64,000 bases of DNA from Ilumatobacteraceae bacterium (GTDB lineage: Bacteria > Actinomycetota > Acidimicrobiia > Acidimicrobiales > Ilumatobacteraceae). Of this stretch, positions 36,454 through 46,335 are shown in pieces. The position numbers and the translations under genes are program-made. The stretch is from positions 4,861,595 to 4,925,594 of the forward strand of contig JAWPMO010000001.1 of NCBI GenBank assembly GCA_033344875.1, read 5' to 3'. The notes beneath the pieces were generated by a model. That model ran no database searches and was not told the origin of the DNA. It was given only the letters and a program-made list of their open reading frames with translations. Position 1 is the first letter of the stretch; each line of letters opens with the position of its first letter.

Positions 36454-38000
36454 GCTGGCAGCCCGAGCTCGACGAACTTCGCCGCCGCGAAGCGCTCGCC
36501 GAGCAGTTGGGCGGTGCCGACAAGGTCGAGCGACAGCACCATTTCGGCAAGTTGACCGTGCGAGAGCGGGTCGCCGAGATCGCCGACGACGGCAGCTTCT
36601 GGGAACTGGGGAAGACGGCCGGCGTCGCCCGCTACGACGACCAGGGCAACCTGGTCGAGTTCACGCCGTCGAACTTCGTGTTCGGGATCGCCGAACTCGA
36701 CGGCCGGCCCGTGGTCCTGTCGGGCGACGACTTCACGGTGCGCGGCGGTTCGAACGACGCATCGATCTCGGCCAAGCGGGAAGCATCCGAGTCGATCGCC
36801 GCCGAGATGCGGCTCCCGCACGTCCGGCTCCTCGACGGGATGTCCGGCGGCGGGTCGGTCAAGACGATCGAACAGGCGGGCCGCACCTACATCCCGGTCC
36901 TGCCCGGGTGGCACGTCGTCGTCGACCATCTGAACATCGCGCCGTCGGTGTCGCTCGTGCTCGGCTCGGTCGCCGGGTTCGGCGCGGCCCGGGCGGTCGC
37001 ATCGCACTACTCGGTGATGGTGCGAGACACCTCGCAGATGATGATCGCCGGACCGGCGTTGGTCGAACAGGCGGGGTTGGGTTCGGTGTCCAAGGAGGAG
37101 CTCGGACACGCCGACGTCCACACGACCAACGGGGCGATCGACGACGCGGTCGCATCGGAGGCCGAGGCGTTCGAGCGGGCGTCGCAGTTCCTGTCGTACC
37201 TGCCGACGAGCGTCGACGAGTTGCCGCCGATCGACGACTGGGGTGACGATCCGGCGCGCCGCGAGCCCCGGCTGGCCGATCTCGTGCCCCGCAACCCTCG
37301 CCAGTCGTACGACATGCGGTCGCTGATGTCGCTCGTCGTCGACGACGGCAGCTTCTTCGAGATCGGTCGCGACTGGGGGACGTCGGTGATCGGTGGGCTC
37401 GCCCGTCTCGACGGCATCCCGGTCGCGGTGTTCGGCGAGAATCCGATGATGTACGGCGGTGGATGGACGGCAGCGTCGTGCCGGAAGCTCACCCGGCTGA
37501 TCGACCTGGCATCGATGTTCAAGCTGCCGATGGTCCACTTCGAGGACTGTCCCGGGTTCTTGATCGGCAAGCAGTCGGAGCAGGACGCCACGGTGCGGTA
37601 CGGGACCGAGGTGCTCGTCGCGCTCCGTGAAGCGCAGATGCCGTACTGCACCGTCGTGATCCGCAAGGCGTTCGGTATCGCGGGCGCGGCCAACCGCAAG
37701 CCCGGGAGCGAGTCGATGCGGATGGCGTGGCCATCGGGCGATTGGGGCTCGCTCCCGCTCGAAGGTGGTCTCGAGGTCGCGTACAAGGCCGAGCTCGCGG
37801 CCAGCGACGCCCCCGACGAACTGAAGGCGCAGATCACCGAACGGTTGAACCGACTCCGCTCGCCGCACCGGTCGGCCGAGTTCTACGAGATCGAGCAGAT
37901 CATCGACCCGCTCGACACCCGCCCCATGCTGTGCGATTGGGCGCGGCTGGCCCGTCGGTCGCTCACGCCGTCGGCGCCCTCGTGGGGTTACCGACCGTGA
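36450..38000 (+). CDS. Acyl-CoA carboxylase beta subunit / carboxyltransferase
   Basis: A 516-residue carboxyltransferase of the propionyl/methylcrotonyl-CoA carboxylase family. The N-terminal half has RERVAEIADDGSFWELG and an oxyanion region RLLDGMSGGGSVKTIEQAG. The C-terminal half has FEDCPGFLIGKQSEQDATVR and AFGIAGAANRKPG. The biotin-carboxylase alpha subunit is not in the window, so the partner is encoded elsewhere. It is coupled by ATGA to the YbaK-like gene. Confidence 0.92.
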   Translation: MSWQPELDELRRREALAEQLGGADKVERQHHFGKLTVRERVAEIADDGSFWELGKTAGVARYDDQGNLVEFTPSNFVFGIAELDGRPVVLSGDDFTVRGGSNDASISAKREASESIAAEMRLPHVRLLDGMSGGGSVKTIEQAGRTYIPVLPGWHVVVDHLNIAPSVSLVLGSVAGFGAARAVASHYSVMVRDTSQMMIAGPALVEQAGLGSVSKEELGHADVHTTNGAIDDAVASEAEAFERASQFLSYLPTSVDELPPIDDWGDDPARREPRLADLVPRNPRQSYDMRSLMSLVVDDGSFFEIGRDWGTSVIGGLARLDGIPVAVFGENPMMYGGGWTAASCRKLTRLIDLASMFKLPMVHFEDCPGFLIGKQSEQDATVRYGTEVLVALREAQMPYCTVVIRKAFGIAGAANRKPGSESMRMAWPSGDWGSLPLEGGLEVAYKAELAASDAPDELKAQITERLNRLRSPHRSAEFYEIEQIIDPLDTRPMLCDWARLARRSLTPSAPSWGYRP

Positions 38001-38019
38001 CCGGCGGGGGAGACGTGAC

Positions 38020-38532
38020 GTGCCGAAGCTGACCGATGCCGAACTCGAGGTGTTCCTCGACGAGCGTGGGCACCTCGCCCGGGTCGGCACCGTCGACGAC
38101 GACGGGTTACCGCGTGTGCTGCCCCTGTGGTTCGTCCGTGACGGGCGTCGGCTGCTCTTCACGCCTCGTTCGCCGGCGGTGATCTGGCGCAACATCCAAC
38201 GCGACCCGAAGGTCGGCATCACGATCGACGAGAGCGAGCAGCCGTACCGCAAGGTGACCGTGCAGGGGGTGTGCGAGGTGGTGCACCCGCCCGGCGACGA
38301 CGACGTCTGGCGTGACCTGTACCGCACGATCACCGGGCGCTACACCGCCGACTGGTTCGCCGACGAGTACGTCGAGGGAACCGACGATCAGCCACGAGCC
38401 CTCTGTGCCGTCGACCTCGACGCACCGACGACACGGTGGTCGACCTGGCGGATGCCGATCTCGGGCGAGGACCGACGCGGGGTGTGGGCGAAGCGGTACT
38501 TCCTGCCCGGCACGAAGTGGGCCGACTCGTGA
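38020..38532 (+). CDS. PPOX-class FMN/F420-binding protein
   Basis: A 170-residue protein with a pyridoxamine 5'-phosphate oxidase-like split barrel. RGHLARVGTVDDDGLPRVLP and NIQRDPKVGITIDESEQPYR are typical of actinobacterial F420- or FMN-dependent members. The reaction cannot be assigned. GTG 38020 has GGGGGAG about 8 bases upstream. It overlaps the adenosine deaminase-like gene by four bases. Confidence 0.87.
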   Translation: MPKLTDAELEVFLDERGHLARVGTVDDDGLPRVLPLWFVRDGRRLLFTPRSPAVIWRNIQRDPKVGITIDESEQPYRKVTVQGVCEVVHPPGDDDVWRDLYRTITGRYTADWFADEYVEGTDDQPRALCAVDLDAPTTRWSTWRMPISGEDRRGVWAKRYFLPGTKWADS

Positions 38533-39557
38533 CGCTGACCGACGCCGACCGGGCCTGGTTGCTGGCGCTGCCGAAGGTCGAGCTCCACGTCCATCTCGAG
38601 GGGTCGATGTCGGTCGCCACGGTGCGCGAGCTGACCGAACGCCATGGGATCGATCCGACGCCGGTGTGGCCCGGCGGCTTCCCCGCGGCGTTCTCGTTCG
38701 ACGGGTTCCCGTCGTTCGCCGCGCAGTACTTCTACGGACTCTCGCTGCTGCGCTCGGCCGACGATCTCGCCACGATCACCGACGACCTGGCGGCCACGCT
38801 CGCGTCGCAGCACGTCCGCTACGCCGAGATCACCACCACGGCGTACACACACTTCCTCGACAAGGACGACCGACCGGGGATGTCGTGGGGCGAGTACCGC
38901 GACGGGCTCGACGAGGGGCAGCGTCGCGCTCGCGAACGTGGCGTCGAGCTGGGCTGGGTCGTCGACATCCCTCGCGACCTCGAAATGCCCGACGAGACGG
39001 TGACGATCGAGTACCTCGAGAGCTCCGAGACGCCGACGGGGCTGGTCGCGGTCGGGCTGGGTGGGTACGAGGTCGACTTCCCGGCGGCGCCGTATGCACC
39101 GCACTTCGCCAGGGCTGCTGCGCTCGGCCTGCCGGCGGTTCCGCACGCCGGCGAGACCGAAGGGGCCGACAGCGTCCGTCAGGCCGTCGAGCGACTGGGT
39201 GCGGTCCGTATCGGCCACGGTGTGCGCTGCCTCGAGGACCCGTCGGTCGTCGAGTTGCTGCGCGAGCGCGAGATCATGCTCGAGGTGTGTCCGACCAGCA
39301 ACGATCTGCTCCAGGTGATCGAACGGATCGAGGACCATCCGCTGCCGGCGCTGATCGAGGCCGGCCTCCGGGTGTGCCTCAACACCGATGACCCCGGCTG
39401 GTTCGACACCGACCTCGTGCACGAGCTGGAGGTCGCCACCGAGTTCCTGGGGGTGTCGCTCGAACAGCACCGGGGAATGCAGCTCGACGCGGTGGCCGCG
39501 TCGTTCATGTCCGCCGAGTCGGCGGCGGCGTGCCGACAGGCGATCTCCGCCCACTGA
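38529..39557 (+). CDS. add: Adenosine deaminase family protein
   Basis: A 342-residue metal-dependent deaminase of adenosine or a modified adenine. Zinc ligands are in KVELHVHLEGS near residue 20, the catalytic Glu region in VPHAGETEGADSVRQAV near 200, and Asp-Asp in VCLNTDDPGWF near 280. SNDLLQVIERIEDHPLPALI replaces the usual SN-xx-T-x-h pattern, as in adenine-deaminase-like members, so the substrate is open. It is the last gene of the overlapping operon and is followed by a hairpin. Confidence 0.9.
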   Translation: MTLTDADRAWLLALPKVELHVHLEGSMSVATVRELTERHGIDPTPVWPGGFPAAFSFDGFPSFAAQYFYGLSLLRSADDLATITDDLAATLASQHVRYAEITTTAYTHFLDKDDRPGMSWGEYRDGLDEGQRRARERGVELGWVVDIPRDLEMPDETVTIEYLESSETPTGLVAVGLGGYEVDFPAAPYAPHFARAAALGLPAVPHAGETEGADSVRQAVERLGAVRIGHGVRCLEDPSVVELLREREIMLEVCPTSNDLLQVIERIEDHPLPALIEAGLRVCLNTDDPGWFDTDLVHELEVATEFLGVSLEQHRGMQLDAVAASFMSAESAAACRQAISAH

Positions 39558-40120
39558 ATCAGTTCGGGGCAGGGACCGGTTCGGTGTATTCCGACGGATG
39601 CCCACGCCTGCTCGTCGGTGCGATCCTCGGGGAGGATCGGGTTCAGGTGGGGGTTCGATCGGCGTGATCGCTGCCGCTCGGGGTGAGCAAGAGCCGTCGG
39701 ACGGACGGATGCCGCGACCGGACCTCGGTGGCGCGGAACCGACGGTTCCTCAGCCTTCCGGGTCGGCCCGCCGTCGGCGGCCGTACCGTCGACGATGCGG
39801 ACGCGGCACACGCTCGTCCGAGGTCGACGTTCCGGGGCGCGCGGCAGCCCGGGCTGCCGAGCGGCCGGTCCGATCGTGTTGGTCTCGCTCCCGGTCGCTT
39901 CCGTTTCGGCCGATGGCCGGAAACACGGCTCGGTCAGACGTCGCCTGCTTCCGGAACGCTGCGGCACATCGTGCGACGGTCCGGGGCCGGCGTCGGTGGG
40001 GCAGAGGGCTTCGCCCGTCAGCGTGCCCAGCCCGATCGGGGCTCCTCGATCGCAGGAGCAGGTCGCCTCGTCACTGTCGTCCGGCGGGTCACGGCCGGCG
40101 ACGGGGGTTCGGTCGGGTGG
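39558..40120. other. Intergenic region with no gene recognised
   Basis: A 563-base gap between the deaminase and the second DUF222-HNH gene. Apart from a hairpin at 39621-39639 I see only scattered short dyads. Frames open across parts of it have Arg/Pro/Ser-rich composition typical of non-coding high-G+C DNA. Confidence 0.5.
39621..39639 (+). terminator. Hairpin terminator after the six-gene operon
   Basis: CGATCCTC-GGG-GAGGATCG has a perfect 8-bp stem with a 3-base loop, 63 bases after the deaminase stop. It has no T-tract. Confidence 0.5.
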
Positions 40121-41392
40121 TCACGCGGTGGCTCCCACCGTTGTCGGTGGGGATGTCCGCCGCGGCGTCGACCGGTCGCCGAAACCAGCTCGATCGACGG
40201 TGCTGCCGGTGTGGTGGTGCACCCCGTCGGGCCGGGTCCAGGTGGCGACCCGATCGGCGGTCATCGTCAGGCCCCATCCGCCCTCGTGGACGAGATGGTG
40301 GTGTGGCTCGCAGACCGGCACGAGGTGGTCGAGATCGGTCGGGCCGCCCGACTGCCACGGGATGACGTGGTGGATGCGGCACGCGTCGAACGTCACGGTG
40401 CAGTCGGGATGCACGCACGTGCGATGCATCGCACGCAGCGCTCGTCGCTGGACTCGCGTTGCGACACGTTTCGATGTGCCGACGTCGAGTACCTGACCGG
40501 CACCGCCGAGCACCACGGGAACGATCTCTGCTTCGCAGCACAGCCGCCGCACGGTGGAGACCGGGAGCGGAACACCGTTGTCGGTCTCGCAGATGCCTCG
40601 GGCGTGCAACCCGTCGATCAGTGTCCGGTAGTCGATCAGGACGGTGATCTCGGGCACACGATCGACGTGATCGCCGCCGCCGATCGCGGCGACGACGGCG
40701 TCGACCGTGAGCTGGTCCCATGGTGTACGCCGATTGCCGTCCTGTCGACGCAACGATGCCCGGGCGGCTTCGATCGCGGCCCAGAGCGCTCGGTCGCGAA
40801 CGGGGTCGAGTTCGACGTGCGTGTGACACATGCCGGTGCGTTGATCGACCCATCGCCGCACGTTCGAGGCCGCCCGCTGGCGGTCGAGCTCGTCGGCGTC
40901 GGATGCGGCTGCAGCCTGTGCGATGAGGCTCTTGGCCAGCTCACGGCAACTGCGGCCGAATGCGTCGACCCCGAGCCGAACCGCATCGGTCAGCAGGTCG
41001 TCGTGCTGTGCGTTGAACTCGGATGCGAGGGCTTCGTCGAGGTTGCGGGTCGCGTTGGCGATGGCGTCGACGTGTCCGGCGGCGACGGTGCCGGCGTTGA
41101 GTGCATCTTCGAAGCCGGGCATCGCGGTGCAGATGCGTTCGCGTTCGTCGGCGGCATGCGCCTCTTTCGACGAGTTGCGTCCGTGCCGTGACAGCGTGTT
41201 GCGGGGATCGTCGGCGCGCCCCTCGGCAGCGAGCGTGCGCTGGCGGCGCGTGGTCCGCACCTGGAGCGAGTCGCACCAGCTCTTGAGCTGAGCGATCTGC
41301 CCGGTGAGGACCGCGAGTTCGTCGCTGTCCATCACGTCGGGGTCGGCGGCACGCAACACCCCGAAGAGGGCGTCGGTGTCTGGTGGGCTCAT
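40121..41392 (-). CDS. DUF222 / HNH endonuclease domain protein (second copy)
   Basis: A 423-residue 13E12-family protein, paralogous to the one at 7039-8334. The DUF222 region (about 1-300) includes QRAASNVRRWVDQRTGMCHT, close to QRAASKMSRWVEKSTGMCKT in the first copy. The HNH domain includes CVHPDCTVTFDACRIHHVIP and CEPHHHLVHEGGW. The Arg-Glu tail of the first copy is missing. GGAGACGAC precedes ATG 41392, a good ribosome site. Function is unknown. Confidence 0.88.
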   Translation of the reverse strand: MSPPDTDALFGVLRAADPDVMDSDELAVLTGQIAQLKSWCDSLQVRTTRRQRTLAAEGRADDPRNTLSRHGRNSSKEAHAADERERICTAMPGFEDALNAGTVAAGHVDAIANATRNLDEALASEFNAQHDDLLTDAVRLGVDAFGRSCRELAKSLIAQAAAASDADELDRQRAASNVRRWVDQRTGMCHTHVELDPVRDRALWAAIEAARASLRRQDGNRRTPWDQLTVDAVVAAIGGGDHVDRVPEITVLIDYRTLIDGLHARGICETDNGVPLPVSTVRRLCCEAEIVPVVLGGAGQVLDVGTSKRVATRVQRRALRAMHRTCVHPDCTVTFDACRIHHVIPWQSGGPTDLDHLVPVCEPHHHLVHEGGWGLTMTADRVATWTRPDGVHHHTGSTVDRAGFGDRSTPRRTSPPTTVGATA

Positions 41393-41807
41393 GTCGTCTC
41401 CGATCTGTCGATGGTTCGAGATCGGGGAAGTCGGATACGAACAGTGTGGACGCGGGGTGTGACAGAGTTGTTGTGGGGGCCGGCCCGCACGCAGGAGCAG
41501 CCTCCCGGTGTGGTGGGTCCGGTGCTCAGCCCTGACCTCGGGTGGCATCCACCGACGTCTCGTCACGGTCACGTGCGAGCTGACTCGTCGAGGGTGACCC
41601 GCGGCGGCGGAACGCAGACCTCCACCATTGACCGGCCGTGCATCGTCGAGACCGAGCAGCCCCGAGTGCGCTGGTTCGGCCGGTCCTGTGCGACCTGGTG
41701 CACTTCTGTCCGTGTCGAGATGGGCGCAGCCGGGGCGGAAGCCATGAGCGAACGATTCGAGATGGTCGACGTAGTCGTCCCTCCCGCGCACGTGCCGAGT
41801 CGCGCCA
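41393..41807. other. Intergenic region with no gene recognised
   Basis: A 415-base gap between two minus-strand genes. It must hold the promoter of the DUF222-HNH gene and the 3' end of the FAD oxidoreductase transcript. No hairpin or coding sequence stands out. Confidence 0.45.
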
Positions 41808-43241
41808 TCATGTCTCCGGGGGGATGTTGGCGTTGAGGCGGAACCGGTTGTCGGGGTCGTACTCGCGCTTCACCTGTCGGAGGCGGTCGAGGTTGCGGCC
41901 GAAGGCCCGCTCGCGGGCGCGGTCGTCGATGTCGCGGTCGCCGCCGAAGTTGAGGTAGGTGCCCGATGCGACGTCGAGTTGTGTCGCGTCGTCCCACGCC
42001 GATCGGATCCAGGCGATGTTCGCGTCGTTGTCGGCCGGGTCGGGCCAGCCGCCGTCGAAGCTCAACATGTAGTCCGCGCTGCGGTCGCCGTAGGCGGTGG
42101 CGCCGGCGTCGACCCGTGACATGGCGCCGCCCAGCATCGGGACGTGGACGAGCGTGAGCGGGTCGGGACGGTGGTTGGCGCGGTCCGCGATCAATCGACG
42201 TGCGTCGACGTCGACGTCGTCGAGGTACACCGACTTCCAGTAGTTCTGAACCTCGCCCTTCGGAAAGAAGGGGTCGAAGTTCGACTGTGCCACCCGGTAG
42301 GGCAGCGTCTCGCTCAGGTCGGCGAGCGGTTCGCCCATGGCCGACAGCGGCGCACAGAGACGTTCGCCGTCATCGGGGGCACCCGAGTGGAGCGCGGCGA
42401 GGATGATCACGTCGCGGTTGTGGACCGCAGGGGGGAGCAGGGGTGCTTCCGGCATGGTCCAGCACAACGCGCGCGTGGTGATCTCGTCGGGGATGTTGGT
42501 CGCCCAGTCGTGCCAGCGTTCGATCACGCCCTCGGCTTCGCCGAGGGGGTACATGACGGCGCTGTTCCACACGGTCGGACCAACCGGGGATGCGTCGAAC
42601 TCGAAGGTCGTGACGACACCGAAGTTGCCGCCTCCGCCACGCAGCGCCCAGAAGAGGTCGGGGTGTTCGTCCGCCGATGCGCGCACGACACGTCCGTCGG
42701 CGAGGACGACCTCGGCGGCACGGAGTGCGTCGCACGCCAGGCCGTACTTTCGGTGCAGCCAGCCGATGCCACCGCCGAGTGTGAGTCCGGCGACGCCGGT
42801 GGTGGAGATCACCCCACCGGGCACGGCGAGGCCGTGGAGTTGGGTTTCACGGTCGACGTCGCCCCAGACGGCCCCTCCTTGGACGCGGACCCGTCGCTCG
42901 GATGCGTCGACCCAGACGCCACGCATCCGTGACAGGTCGAGCATCAACGCGTCATCTGCGGTGCAGGTGCCGGCGATGCTGTGTCCACCGCCGCGCACCG
43001 ACAACAGGAGATCGCGTTCCCGAGCGATCCGGACGCAGTCGACGACGTCGGCGACGCCCGTGCATTGCACGATCAGGCCGGGGCGCCGGTCGAACATGCC
43101 GTTCTGGACGACACGCGTCTCGTCGTAGGTGCTGTCGTCGGGTGTGACCACGTCGCCGTGGAAGATCTCCCGGATCTCGGCGATCGTTTCGTCGCTCAAC
43201 TCGTGGCGAGTACCGTCGAGGGTGGTGATTTCGGTTGACAT
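41808..43241 (-). CDS. FAD-binding oxidoreductase (berberine bridge enzyme-like)
   Basis: A 477-residue flavoenzyme of the PCMH/BBE group. LLSVRGGGHSIAGTCTADDA carries the His used for covalent FAD attachment. TGVAGLTLGGGIGWLHRKYG follows, and the C-terminus KREYDPDNRFRLNANIPPE is the BBE signature. The second attachment Cys is not obvious, so a single covalent link is likely. Relatives oxidise sugars, alkaloids or polyketides. AAGGAGC lies 5 bases before ATG 43241. The TPR regulator gene upstream on the same strand may control it. Confidence 0.92.
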   Translation of the reverse strand: MSTEITTLDGTRHELSDETIAEIREIFHGDVVTPDDSTYDETRVVQNGMFDRRPGLIVQCTGVADVVDCVRIARERDLLLSVRGGGHSIAGTCTADDALMLDLSRMRGVWVDASERRVRVQGGAVWGDVDRETQLHGLAVPGGVISTTGVAGLTLGGGIGWLHRKYGLACDALRAAEVVLADGRVVRASADEHPDLFWALRGGGGNFGVVTTFEFDASPVGPTVWNSAVMYPLGEAEGVIERWHDWATNIPDEITTRALCWTMPEAPLLPPAVHNRDVIILAALHSGAPDDGERLCAPLSAMGEPLADLSETLPYRVAQSNFDPFFPKGEVQNYWKSVYLDDVDVDARRLIADRANHRPDPLTLVHVPMLGGAMSRVDAGATAYGDRSADYMLSFDGGWPDPADNDANIAWIRSAWDDATQLDVASGTYLNFGGDRDIDDRARERAFGRNLDRLRQVKREYDPDNRFRLNANIPPET

Positions 43242-43286
43242 AGGGGCTCCTTTCGTCTCCGGCACCCGGAAGCGAAGGTTGGCCCT

Positions 43287-43302
43287 GCGAGCACCGGCTC
43301 GC
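43287..43302. terminator. Short hairpin between the TPR gene and the FAD oxidoreductase
   Basis: GCGAGC-ACCG-GCTCGC has a perfect 6-bp stem in the 194-base gap. It could be a terminator for the TPR gene or an operator for the oxidoreductase. Confidence 0.3.
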
Positions 43303-43435
43303 TTGTCATCGATCACTCCCACCGTTACCAGGTGTCGTACCGAGATGCAACGACGGCGACGCAACCAGCGTTCGGAGGTTTCGCCCGACGTGTCGGCTGG
43401 TGTTCCTGCCCGTTTCGTCGTCTCTCGGCGCGGTG

Positions 43436-45568
43436 TCAGTGTTGCTCCATGATCCCGGTCGTGTTCCACCGGACCGCGACCAAGGGATCTGGCCGGTAGC
43501 AGCAGTACGTCCCCGTGGAGACGCAACGGTCGAGGTGAGCAGCAACCGCCGGGTGTTGCTCGTGGAGACGTGCGATCGCGTAGCGGACGGAACGCGTGAC
43601 ACTGCTGCGGGCCCGTTCGGCGCTGCCGCCCACCGCTCGTCGTCGTCCTCCGAGGCCGACGGCACGGCGGAGCTCGGCGACGAGGAACTCCCGGTCGCGC
43701 TGGGCGAGTTCGACGCGTCCGACGTCGTTGAGCCGGGACGCCTCGTCGATGTCGTCGTCGATCTCGGCGAGACGTCGCCGGTACGCCTCTCGGGCCTCGT
43801 CGTCGATGGTCGGCAGGGGACCGCCGGTGCCCTCGATCGTCTCGAGCTCGTCGTCAGCGCGCGCTGCAGACGCACCGAGACCACTCTCGGACGCGACGAG
43901 GTCGAGAACATGATGCTCACGATCCGGTGAGTCGAGGAGGCGTTCGATGTACCGCAAGCCCTTGAGGTCCCGCATCTCCACTTCTGCGTCACCGAACGCA
44001 ACCACGCGCACGTCTCCGTCGACGCGGAAGACACCCTCGGACATCGCACGCTCCGGCTGCTCATCGCGGTGCCCGTCCGGCAGCTCGTCGAGCAGTCGTT
44101 GCGTCGTATCCGCACGTCGATGGGCCCCGAACGAGTGAAACGCCGCGCGCGCGGTCGACCACTCGAGCCGCGCCGCCGCATCGTTGCCCGACCGGTGGCA
44201 CACCGTTCCGAGGACCGTGCGTGCCGTGGCCGCCTCGTACGGCGCCCCGACCGCGACCCAGGCCTCGATCGCCGCCGTGCAGTGCGCCGCCGCGCCGTCC
44301 AAGTCGTCGCTGATGAGCGCAGCGCGCCCCTCGGCCAGATGCGCCGAGGCGTCGAGTACCCGCGTCGGAAACGCGTCCGCGATCGAGCGCAACCGTCGCG
44401 CTCCCCGGTCGGCGCTGTCGGCGTCGCCGGCGGCGACGGCGATCTCGACCTGGGCGTCGAGCAGCGGCGCCAGACGCAGATCACCGAAGGGCGGTCGCTC
44501 CTTCCATGGGAGATCGAAGGGACGCTCGATCGCATCGGCGATCAGCGATGCCGCCGTCGACGTCTCGCCGCGCTCGAGATGTACGAGTGCCAGGCCCGGT
44601 TGTGCGGACCATGCGTGGTCGTGGGCCTCGAGGAACGCTTCCTCGGCCGCGTCGAGGTCGCCCTTGCGGAGCCTGATCGTGCCCAGTTCGACCAGCGGCC
44701 AGCCGTACTCGCGGCGCATCCACGGGCGGAGTTCGGCACACGCAGCGAGGGCCTCGGCTTCGGCGGCGTCGCATGGCCCCGAGACGCGCAACAGCTCGGC
44801 GCGATGTACCCGGCAGCGGCCGTTGATGCCACCGAAGGCCACGCCGTGTCGCCAGCGCTCCATCACCTCGGTCCACTCCGCGGCGCGTTCGTGGAGACTG
44901 AGGCCCTGCGCCGCACAGATCAGCTCGCAATACATCATCCCGGTCGTCAGCGGGTCGACGTCGCCCGACATCAACAACGTCGCGATCTCGTCGAGCTGGG
45001 CGATGCCCCCGTCGACGTCGCCTGACAGGATCGTCACCCGCGCCGTCACCACCCGACCGATCACCACCGCCGGCTCCACAGCGAAACGCTCGCCGAGTTC
45101 GATCGCGGCCGCCGCCTCCACCCGTACCGCCTCCATGTCACCGCACATGAACCGCTCGTAGGCGCGAGTCATCGCGATCAGCGCCAGCGCCGGCGCCTCG
45201 TCATCGCCCGTCACGAGCCGCTCGGCGCGGCCCAGCCAACCCCGTACCGGTGCCATCAGCCCGGTGTCCATCATCAGGTACATCGCCACCATCGCCGCCG
45301 CCCGCGCCGCCGCGCGGACGTCACCCGCGTCGACGCAGTGCGAATGCAGATCCTCCCAGGCGCCAACCGCCGCCTCGAATCCGCCGCTGCCGTACTCGGC
45401 CAGCGCCCGAAGCTCCAGCAGGTCGGTGACGGTCGACGGCTCGGGCTCGACGGCGGCGAGCGCCTCCAGGGCGTCGTCCCACTCGCCGCGTTCGACACAA
45501 CGGCGCGCCTGATGCAGGGCCGCGTCGGTCACCGCGAGTCTCCGTCCGCTTGCTGCGGGCGGGCGCAT
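43436..45568 (-). CDS. TPR-repeat protein related to LuxR/AAA regulator C-termini, without ATPase or HTH
   Basis: A 710-residue, Ala-rich helical protein. Residues 1-480 look like tandem TPR helices. About 510-560 hold GDVRVVAFGDAEVEMRDLKG and RYIERLLDSPDREHHVLDLV, the small domain found after the TPRs of large AAA/adenylate-cyclase-type regulators. The end has AVGGSAERARSSVTRSVRYA and DRCVSTGTYCCYRPDP, also as in those proteins. The usual N-terminal NB-ARC/AAA ATPase is absent and no LuxR HTH is seen. ATG 45568 is chosen; GTG 45532 is possible. It is divergent from the DinB-cupin pair. Confidence 0.75.
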   Translation of the reverse strand: MRPPAASGRRLAVTDAALHQARRCVERGEWDDALEALAAVEPEPSTVTDLLELRALAEYGSGGFEAAVGAWEDLHSHCVDAGDVRAAARAAAMVAMYLMMDTGLMAPVRGWLGRAERLVTGDDEAPALALIAMTRAYERFMCGDMEAVRVEAAAAIELGERFAVEPAVVIGRVVTARVTILSGDVDGGIAQLDEIATLLMSGDVDPLTTGMMYCELICAAQGLSLHERAAEWTEVMERWRHGVAFGGINGRCRVHRAELLRVSGPCDAAEAEALAACAELRPWMRREYGWPLVELGTIRLRKGDLDAAEEAFLEAHDHAWSAQPGLALVHLERGETSTAASLIADAIERPFDLPWKERPPFGDLRLAPLLDAQVEIAVAAGDADSADRGARRLRSIADAFPTRVLDASAHLAEGRAALISDDLDGAAAHCTAAIEAWVAVGAPYEAATARTVLGTVCHRSGNDAAARLEWSTARAAFHSFGAHRRADTTQRLLDELPDGHRDEQPERAMSEGVFRVDGDVRVVAFGDAEVEMRDLKGLRYIERLLDSPDREHHVLDLVASESGLGASAARADDELETIEGTGGPLPTIDDEAREAYRRRLAEIDDDIDEASRLNDVGRVELAQRDREFLVAELRRAVGLGGRRRAVGGSAERARSSVTRSVRYAIARLHEQHPAVAAHLDRCVSTGTYCCYRPDPLVAVRWNTTGIMEQH

Positions 45569-45713
45569 TCTCGGCCACTTCCGCTCGTCCAAGTCATTTG
45601 TTCCATTGTGACAGCCCGTTCTCACGCCTTCATGGGTGTCGGACGATCAACCGCCGAACAGCGGCGATCCCGACGACGACAGACCGCCGACAACACCACC
45701 GAGGTGACCGCAC

Positions 45714-46289
45714 ATGACACCGACCGAACAGCTCTCCCAGATCCTCCCGGCCCTGAACGACACCGTGGGCCAGATCCGAGCCGACCAGCTCGACAACCCG
45801 ACACCGTGTGACGAGTTCACCGTCCACGACATCCTTGATCACATGATGGTCCTGGGCGCGACCTTCACCTACCAGTACCACGGAGAGACTCCGCCCGAGA
45901 TCACGCCACCCCCGGTCTACGGCCGCGTCCCCCTCGCCGAGTTCCGCGAGGTCATGGACGACCTCCTCGACGCCGTGACGGCCCCCGGCGCGCTCGACCG
46001 CACGATCGACTCCCCACTTGGGGAACTTCCCGGCGACACCTTCGCCAGGTTCCTCGCCTTCGACGGCCTCGTCCACGGCTGGGACATCGCCGTCTCCACA
46101 GGTACGAAGCTGGCGGTCAACGACGACGTCGTCGACGCGGTCGATTCGTTCGCCCGAACCGCACTCACCGACGACCTGCGCGACGGCGACACCTTCAAGC
46201 GACCTGCCGAACCGCTCGCACTGTCGTCCAACCTCGACGACCTCGCAGCGTTCAGCGGCCGAACCGTCAAGACCCACGCGATGACCTGA
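45714..46289 (+). CDS. TIGR03086-type DinB/mycothiol maleylpyruvate isomerase-like protein
   Basis: A 191-residue four-helix-bundle protein. Metal-binding residues are in TPCDEFTVHDILDHMM and in FDGLVHGWDIAVSTG. Such proteins use mycothiol or bacillithiol in actinobacteria and are often annotated as metal-binding proteins; the substrate is unknown. GAGGTGACC lies 5 bases before ATG 45714. A cupin gene follows 46 bases downstream. Confidence 0.85.
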   Translation: MTPTEQLSQILPALNDTVGQIRADQLDNPTPCDEFTVHDILDHMMVLGATFTYQYHGETPPEITPPPVYGRVPLAEFREVMDDLLDAVTAPGALDRTIDSPLGELPGDTFARFLAFDGLVHGWDIAVSTGTKLAVNDDVVDAVDSFARTALTDDLRDGDTFKRPAEPLALSSNLDDLAAFSGRTVKTHAMT

Positions 46290-46335
46290 CCCAGATTCTC
46301 CACACATCCCCAACACGAACCAACGAAAGGAACCC

